DNA of 15,228 bases, from contig NW_003114697.1 in NCBI RefSeq assembly GCF_000003605.2, positions 1 to 15,228 of the forward strand. The letters run 5' to 3'. Under the pieces are notes generated by a model that saw only the letters and a program-made list of their open reading frames with translations, was not told the origin of the DNA and did no database searches. A program made the position numbers and the translations under genes. This stretch comes from Saccoglossus kowalevskii. Its lineage: Eukaryota; Hemichordata; Enteropneusta; Harrimaniidae. The first letter of the stretch is position 1; each line of letters begins with the position of its first letter. Below, piece after piece: positions 9,135-15,228 of this stretch.

Positions 9135-11086
9135 GGTTGTCTAGGTAAAGGTTTCAGTAATACTTGGTGTCTAGGTAAAGGTTTCAGCAATACTTGGTGT
9201 CTAGGTAAAGGTTTCAGCAATACTTGGTGTCTAGGTAAAGGTTTCAGTAATACTTGGTGTCTAGATAAAGGTCTCAGTAATACTTGGTGTCTAGATAAAG
9301 GTTTTAGCAATACTTGGTGTCTAGGTAAAGGTTTTAGCAATACTTGGTGTCTAGGTAAAGGTTTTAGCAATACTTGGTGTCTAGGTAAAGGTTTTAGCAA
9401 TACTTGGTGTCTAGATAAAGGTTTTAGCAATACTTGGTGTCTAGGTAAAGGTTTTAGCAATACTTGGTATCTAGGTAAAGGTTTTAGCAATACTTGGTGT
9501 CTAGGTAAAGGTTTTAGCAATATTTGGTGTCTAGGTAAAGGTTTTAGCAATACTTGGTGTCTAGGTAAAGGTTTTAGCAATACTTGGTGTCTAGGTAAAG
9601 GTTTTAGCAATACTTGGTGTCTAGGTAAAGGTTTTAGCAATATTTGGTGTCTAGGTAAAGGTTTTAGCAATACATGGTGTCTAGGTAAAGGTTTCAGTAA
9701 TACTTGGTGTCTAGATAAAGGTCTCAGTAATACTTGGTGTCTAGGTAAAGGTTTCAGCAATACTTGGTGTCTCGGTAACGGTTTCAGCAATACTTGGTGT
9801 CTAGGTAAAGGTTTTAGCAATACTTGGTGTCTAGGTAAAGGTTTTAGCAATACTTGGTGTCTAGGTAAAGGTTTTAGCAATACTTGGTGTCTAGGTAAAG
9901 GTTTCAGTAATACTTGGTGTCTAGATAAAGGTCTCAGTAATACTTGGTGTCTAGATAAAGGTTTTAGCAATACTTGGTGTCTAGGTAAAGGTTTCAGCAA
10001 TACTTGGTGTCTAGATAAAGGTTTCAGCAATACTTTGGTGTCTAGGTAAAGGTTTTAGCAATACTTGGTGTCTAGGTAAAGGTTTTAGCAATACTTGGTG
10101 TCTAGGTAAAGGTTTTAGCAATACTTGGTGTCTATGTAAAGGTTTTAGCAATACTTGGTGTCTAGGTAAAGGTTTTAGCAATACTTGGTGTCTAGATAAA
10201 GGTTTTAGCAATACTTGGTGTCTAGGTAAAGGTTTTAGCAATACTTGGTATCTAGGTAAAGGTTTTAGCAATACTTGGTGTCTAGGTAAAGGTTTTAGCA
10301 ATACTTGGTGTCTAGGTAAAGGTTTTAGCAATATTTGGTGTCTAGGTAAAGGTTTTAGCAATACTTGGTGTCTAGGTAAAGGTTTTAGCAATACTTGGTG
10401 TCTAGGTAAAGGTTTCAGCAATACTTGGTGTCTTGGTAAAGGTTTCAGTAATACTTGGTGTCTAGATAAAGGTCTCAGTAATACTTGGTGTCTAGGTAAA
10501 GGTTTCAGCAATACTTGGTGTCTCGGTAACGGTTTCAGCAATACTTGGTGTCTAGGTAAAGGTTTTAGCAATACTTGGTGTCTAGGTAAAGGTTTTAGCA
10601 ATACTTGGTGTCTAGGTAAAGGTTTCAGTAATACTTGGTGTCTAGATAAAGGTCTCAGTAATACTTGGTGTCTAGATAAAGGTTTTAGCAATACTTGGTG
10701 TCTAGGTAAAGGTTTCAGCAATACTTGGTGTCTCGGTAACGGTTTCAGCAATACTTGGTGTCTAGGTAAAGGTTTTAGCAATACTTGGTATCTAGGTAAA
10801 GGTTTTAGCAATACTTGGTGTCTAGGTAAAGGTTTTAGCAATACTTGGTGTCTAGGTAAAGGTTTTAGCAATACTTGGTGTCTAGGTAAAGGTTTTAGCA
10901 ATATTTGGTGTCTCGGTAACGGTTTCAGCAATACTTGGTGTCTATGTAAAGGTTTTAGCAATACTTGGTGTCTAGGTAAAGGTTTTAGCAATACTTGGTG
11001 TCTAGGTAAAGGTTTTAGCAATACTTGGTGTCTAGGTAAAGGTTTCAGTAATACTTGGTGTCTAGGTAAAGGTGTTAGCAATACTT
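9135..11086. repeat. Array block V (1952 bp)
   Basis: The first 871 bases match block IV. A hybrid V4+V1 unit at 10006 carries one extra T (31 bp, tttgg near 10034), and from 10037 the sequence follows block III, including its 9 G>T and V8+V2 marker units. So 10006-10036 is a junction between two source segments. Near the end, V7 is followed directly by V5 (10912) and then a second 9 G>T unit, a combination partly shared with block VII. It closes V2, V9. Confidence 0.8.
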
Positions 11087-12257
11087 GGTTGTCTAGGTAA
11101 AGGTTTCAGTAATACTTGGTGTCTAGGTAAAGGTTTCAGCAATACTTGGTGTCTAGGTAAAGGTTTCAGCAATACTTGGTGTCTAGGTAAAGGTTTCAGT
11201 AATACTTGGTGTCTAGATAAAGGTCTCAGTAATACTTGGTGTCTAGATAAAGGTTTTAGCAATACTTGGTGTCTAGGTAAAGGTTTCAGTAATACTTGGT
11301 GTCTAGATAAAGGTCTCAGTAATACTTGGTGTCTAGATAAAGGTTTTAGCAATACTTGGTGTCTAGGTAAAGGTTTTAGCAATACTTGGTGTCTAGGTAA
11401 AGGTTTTAGCAATACTTGGTGTCTAGGTAAAGGTTTTAGCAATACTTGGTGTCTAGGTAAAGGTTTTAGCAATACTTGGTGTCTAGGTAAAGGTTTTAGC
11501 AATATTTGGTGTCTAGGTAAAGGTTTTAGCAATACTTGGTGTCTAGGTAAAGGTTTCAGTAATACTTGGTGTCTAGATAAAGGTCTCAGTAATACTTGGT
11601 GTCTAGGTAAAGGTTTCAGCAATACTTGGTGTCTCGGTAATGGTTTCAGCAATACTTGGTGTCTAGGTAAAGGTTTTAGCAATACTTGGTGTCTAGGTAA
11701 AGGTTTTAGCAATACTTGGTGTCTAGGTAAAGGTTTTAGCAATACTTGGTGTCTAGGTAAAGGTTTCAGTAATACTTGGTGTCTAGATAAAGGTCTCAGT
11801 AATACTTGGTGTCTAGATAAAGGTTTTAGCAATACTTGGTGTCTAGGTAAAGGTTTCAGCAATACTTGGTGTCTCGGTAACGGTTTCAGCAATACTTGGT
11901 GTCTAGGTAAAGGTTTTAGCAATACTTGGTATCTAGGTAAAGGTTTTAGCAATACTTGGTGTCTAGGTAAAGGTTTTAGCAATACTTGGTGTCTAGGTAA
12001 AGGTTTTAGCAATACTTGGTGTCTAGGTAAAGGTTTTAGCAATACTTGGTGTCTAGGTAAAGGTTTTAGCAATACTTGGTGTCTAGGTAAAGGTTTTAGC
12101 AATACTTGGTGTCTAGGTAAAGGTTTTAGCAATACTTGGTGTCTAGGTAAAGGTTTTAGCAATACTTGGTGTCTAGGTAAAGGTTTTAGCAATACTTGGT
12201 GTCTAGGTAAAGGTTTCAGTAATACTTGGTGTCTAGGTAAAGGTGTTAGCAATACTT
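11087..12257. repeat. Array block VI (1171 bp)
   Basis: The opening 14 units (to 11507) are the same as the opening of block II. A V5 unit at 11628 has T instead of C at unit position 14 (base 11641). After V2, V3, V4, V1, V5, V0, V6 come eight consensus units in a row, then V2, V9. Confidence 0.82.
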
Positions 12258-13278
12258 GGTTGTCTAGGTAAAGGTTTCAGTAATACTTGGTGTCTAGGTA
12301 AAGGTTTCAGCAATACTTGATGTCTAGGTAAAGGTTTTAGCAATACTTAGTGTCTAGGTAAAGGTTTTAGCAATACTTGGTGTCTTGGTAAAGGTTTTAG
12401 CAATACTTGGTGTCTTGGTAAAGGTTTTAGCAATATTTGGTGTCTAGGTAAAGGTTTTAGCAATACTTGATGTCTAGGTAAAGGTTTTAGCAATACTTAG
12501 TGTCTAGGTAAAGGTTTTAGCAATACTTGGTGTCTAGGTAAAGGTTTTAGCAATACTTGGTGTCTAGATGAAGGTTTCAGCAATACTTGGTGTCTAGGTA
12601 AAGGTTTCAGCAATACTTGGTGTCTAGGTAAAGGTTTTAGCAATACTTGGTGTCTAGGTAAAGGTTTTAGCAATACTTGGTGTCTAGGTAAAGGTTTTAG
12701 CAATACTTGGTGTCTAGGTAAAGGTTTTAGCAATACTTGGTGTCTAGGTAAAGGTTTTAGCAATACTTGGTGTCTTGGTAAAGGTTTTAGCAATACTTGG
12801 TGTCTAGGTAAAGGTTTTAGCAATACTTGGTGTCTTGGTAAAGGTTTTAGCAATACTTGGTGTCTAGATAAAGGTTTCAGCAATACTTGGTGTCTAGGTA
12901 AAGGTTTCAGCAATACTTGGTGTCTCGGTAACGGTTTCAGCAATACTTGGTGTCTAGGTAAAGGTTTTAGCAATACTTGGTATCTAGGTAAAGGTTTTAG
13001 CAATACTTGGTGTCTAGGTAAAGGTTTTAGCAATACTTGGTGTCTAGGTAAAGGTTTTAGCAATACTTGGTGTCTAGGTAAAGGTTTTAGCAATATTTGG
13101 TGTCTCGGTAACGGTTTCAGCAATACTTGGTGTCTAGGTAAAGGTTTTAGCAATACTTGGTGTCTAGGTAAAGGTTTTAGCAATACTTGGTGTCTAGGTA
13201 AAGGTTTTAGCAATACTTGGTGTCTAGGTAAAGGTTTCAGTAATACTTGGTGTCTAGGTAAAGGTGTTAGCAATACTT
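12258..13278. repeat. Array block VII (1021 bp, shortest full block, lacks the usual opening)
   Basis: After the seam unit and one V1 it switches to units with 2 G>A and 1 G>A and to V8 (12319-12498), like 3392-3600, instead of V1, V2, V3, V4. A unit at 12559 has 10 G>A and 12 A>G. It then carries the V8, V0, V8, hybrid, V1, V5, V0, V6 run shared with blocks III and IV. V7 followed by V5 (about 13072-13130) resembles the end of block V. It closes V2, V9. Confidence 0.8.
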
Positions 13279-15218
13279 GGTTGTCTAGGTAAAGGTTTCA
13301 GTAATACTTGGTGTCTAGGTAAAGGTTTCAGCAATACTTGGTGTCTAGGTAAAGGTTTCAGCAATACTTGGTGTCTAGGTAAAGGTTTCAGTAATACTTG
13401 GTGTCTAGATAAAGGTCTCAGTAATACTTGGTGTCTAGATAAAGGTTTTAGCAATACTTGGTGTCTAGGTAAAGGTTTTAGCAATACTTGGTGTCTAGGT
13501 AAAGGTTTTAGCAATACTTGTTGTCTAGGTAAAGGTTTTAGCAATACTTGGTGTCTAGGTAAAGGTTTTAGCAATACTTGGTGTCTAGGTAAAGGTTTTA
13601 GCAATACTTGGTGTCTAGATAAAGGTTTTAGCAATACTTGGTGTCTAGGTAAAGGTTTTAGCAATACTTGGTATCTAGGTAAAGGTTTTAGCAATACTTG
13701 GTGTCTAGGTAAAGGTTTTAGCAATACTTGGTGTCTAGGTAAAGGTTTTAGCAATATTTGGTGTCTAGGTAAAGGTTTTAGCAATACTTGGTGTCTAGGT
13801 AAAGGTTTTAGCAATACTTGGTGTCTAGGTAAAGGTTTCAGCAATACTTGGTGTCTAGGTAAAGGTTTCAGTAATACTTGGTGTCTAGATAAAGGTCTCA
13901 GTAATACTTGGTGTCTAGGTAAAGGTTTCAGCAATACTTGGTGTCTCGGTAACGGTTTCAGCAATACTTGGTGTCTAGGTAAAGGTTTTAGCAATACTTG
14001 GTGTCTAGGTAAAGGTTTTAGCAATACTTGGTGTCTAGGTAAAGGTTTTAGCAATACTTGGTGTCTAGGTAAAGGTTTCAGCAATACTTGGTGTCTTGGT
14101 AACGGTTTCAGCAATACTTGGTGTCTAGGTAAAGGTTTTAGCAATACTTGGTGTCTAGGTAAAGGTTTTAGCAATACTTGGTGTCTAGGTAAAGGTTTCA
14201 GTAATACTTGGTGTCTAGATAAAGGTCTCAGTAATACTTGGTGTCTAGATAAAGGTTTTAGCAATACTTGGTGTCTAGGTAAAGGTTTCAGCAATACTTG
14301 GTGTCTCGGTAACGGTTTCAGCAATACTTGGTGTCTAGGTAAAGGTTTTAGCAATACTTGGTGTCTAGGTAAAGGTTTTAGCAATACTTGGTATCTAGGT
14401 AAAGGTTTTAGCAATACTTGGTGTCTAGGTAAAGGTTTTAGCAATACTTGGTGTCTAGGTAAAGGTTTTAGCAATACTTGGTGTCTAGGTAAAGGTTTTA
14501 GCAATACTTGGTGTCTAGGTAAAGGTTTTAGCAATACTTGGTGTCTAGGTAAAGGTTTTAGCAATACTTGGTGTCTTGGTAAAGGTTTTAGCAATACTTG
14601 GTGTCTAGATAAAGGTTTTAGCAATACTTGGTGTCTAGGTAAAGGTTTCAGCAATACTTGGTGTCTAGGTAAAGGTTTTAGCAATACTTGGTGTCTAGGT
14701 AAAGGTTTTAGCAATACTTGGTGTCTAGGTAAAGGTTTTAGCAATACTTGGTGTCTTGGTAAAGGTTTTAGCAATACTTGGTGTCTTGGTAAAGGTTTTA
14801 GCAATACTTGGTGTCTTGGTAAAGGTTTTAGCAATACTTGGTGTCTAGATAAAGGTTTCAGCAATACTTGGTGTCTAGGTAAAGGTTTCAGCAATACTTG
14901 GTGTCTAGGTAAAGGTTTCAGCAATACTTGGTGTCTAGGTAAAGGTTTTAGCAATACTTGGTGTCTAGGTAAAGGTTTTAGCAATACTTGGTGTCTAGGT
15001 AAAGGTTTTAGCAATACTTGGTGTCTAGGTAAAGGTTTTAGCAATACTTGGTGTCTTGGTAAAGGTTTTAGCAATACTTGGTGTCTTGGTAAAGGTTTTA
15101 GCAATACTTGGTGTCTAGGTAAAGGTTTTAGCAATACTTGGTGTCTTGGTAAAGGTTTTAGCAATACTTGGTGTCTAGGTAAAGGTTTTAGCAATACTTG
15201 GTGTCTAGGTAAAGGTTT
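13279..15218. repeat. Array block VIII (last seam to right edge)
   Basis: It opens with the seam unit, V1, V1, V2, V3, V4 and runs much like block III, with a private 2 G>T unit at 13520. A V5 with 8 A>T lies at 14090. The last 650 bases are nearly all V0 and V8. The run of three V8, hybrid V4+V1, V1, V1 at 14750-14929 recurs at 3872-4051. No closing V9 is present. The array ends cleanly inside a unit after ggtgtctaggtaaaggtt(t). Confidence 0.82.
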
Positions 15219-15228
15219 ATGATGAACT
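15219..15228. other. Start of right unique flank
   Basis: The unit register is lost at about 15219 (atgatgaact). Only about ten bases are available, so no gene or element can be called. The stretch 15219-15227 (atgatgaac) matches 8 of 9 bases at 389-397 (ataatgaac) on the left edge. Confidence 0.6.

Larger units (their letters stand above)
398..15218. repeat. 30-bp tandem repeat array (minisatellite/satellite), about 494 units
   Basis: The whole interval is a head-to-tail 30-bp repeat: ggtgtctagg, then taaaggtttt, then agcaatactt. From 421 to 15199 there are 492 units, with a 22-23 bp partial unit at the left edge and 19 bp at the right. The register shifts only at a few places: +1 at seven seams, +12 at 4112, -1 near 7006 and 7081, +1 near 8130 and 10034. 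Their sum, +19, equals the total phase change I measure. Substitutions are few and fall at the same unit positions (4, 8, 10, 14, 18, 20, 23, 28), giving about ten recurrent unit types. Consensus GC is 11/30, with 8 G and 3 C on the plus strand. On the Gemin4-like gene's sense strand this is intron sequence. I do not recognise the family; no unique sequence interrupts it. Confidence 0.98.

Noticed and set aside
398-15218. CRISPR array
   Set aside because: Units are contiguous with no unique spacers, no cas genes and a eukaryotic flank.
398-15218. Telomeric repeat
   Set aside because: The unit is 30 bp without a TTAGGG-like core, and unique sequence lies on both sides.
398-15218. G-quadruplex or hairpin-forming array
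   Set aside because: G runs are only two bases with one long loop per unit, and I find no inverted repeat in the unit beyond ctag (tctaga in V3 and V4). Structure would be weak.
398-15218. R-loop-forming repeat in the gene
   Set aside because: The gene's RNA would be the C-rich strand, the less favourable orientation for stable R-loops. Transcription from the plus strand has no visible support.

Overview
This is a eukaryotic, probably metazoan, window. Almost all of it is one very long tandem array of a 30-bp unit (about 398-15218, roughly 494 copies). A short AT-rich unique flank lies on the left (1-397) and about 10 bases of apparent unique sequence on the right (15219-15228). Nothing looks bacterial: there are no ribosome binding sites, operons or compact genes, and the only real coding sequence looks like one exon behind a polypyrimidine splice acceptor.

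Left flank. On the minus strand, 352 down to 8 reads as an exon of a Gemin4-like protein. Gemin4 is a subunit of the SMN complex that assembles spliceosomal snRNPs. The exon is preceded by an acceptor ending in TAG (353-370 on the minus strand). The array therefore starts only about 45 bp upstream of that acceptor, inside an intron of at least 14.9 kb. The exon ends in TGA at 8-10, apparently about 100 residues before the end of human Gemin4 as I remember it.

Array. The unit consensus in thirds is ggtgtctagg (positions 1-10), taaaggtttt (11-20) and agcaatactt (21-30). GC is 37%, with strong G-over-C skew on the plus strand. Because 30 is a multiple of 3, one frame on each strand stays open for long stretches (decapeptides NTWCLGKGFS on plus, QVLLKPLPRH on minus). 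These are by-products of the repeat, not genes.

Variant names used below: V0 consensus; V1 = position 20 T>C; V2 = 20 T>C plus 23 C>T; V3 = 10 G>A, 18 T>C, 20 T>C, 23 C>T; V4 = 10 G>A; V5 = 8 A>C, 14 A>C, 20 T>C; V6 = 4 G>A; V7 = 28 C>T; V8 = 8 A>T; V9 = 18 T>G.

Higher-order structure. A seam (a V9 unit followed by a 31-bp V2 unit with an extra T, ggTtgtc) occurs seven times, with 31-bp units at 1021, 4964, 6435, 9135, 11087, 12258 and 13279. These cut the array into eight blocks of unequal length. Most blocks open and close with the same order of variants and differ in the middle. Long near-identical segments recur at offsets of 450, 2490, 2700, 3943, 4302, 4892 and 10066 bp. The array therefore grew by repeated duplication of multi-unit segments, not only by single-unit slippage. 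Both edges are in the window, and the flanks share a short direct repeat. I see no new gene system here. The interest is in the array, its intronic position beside a splicing-factor-assembly gene, and its duplication history.
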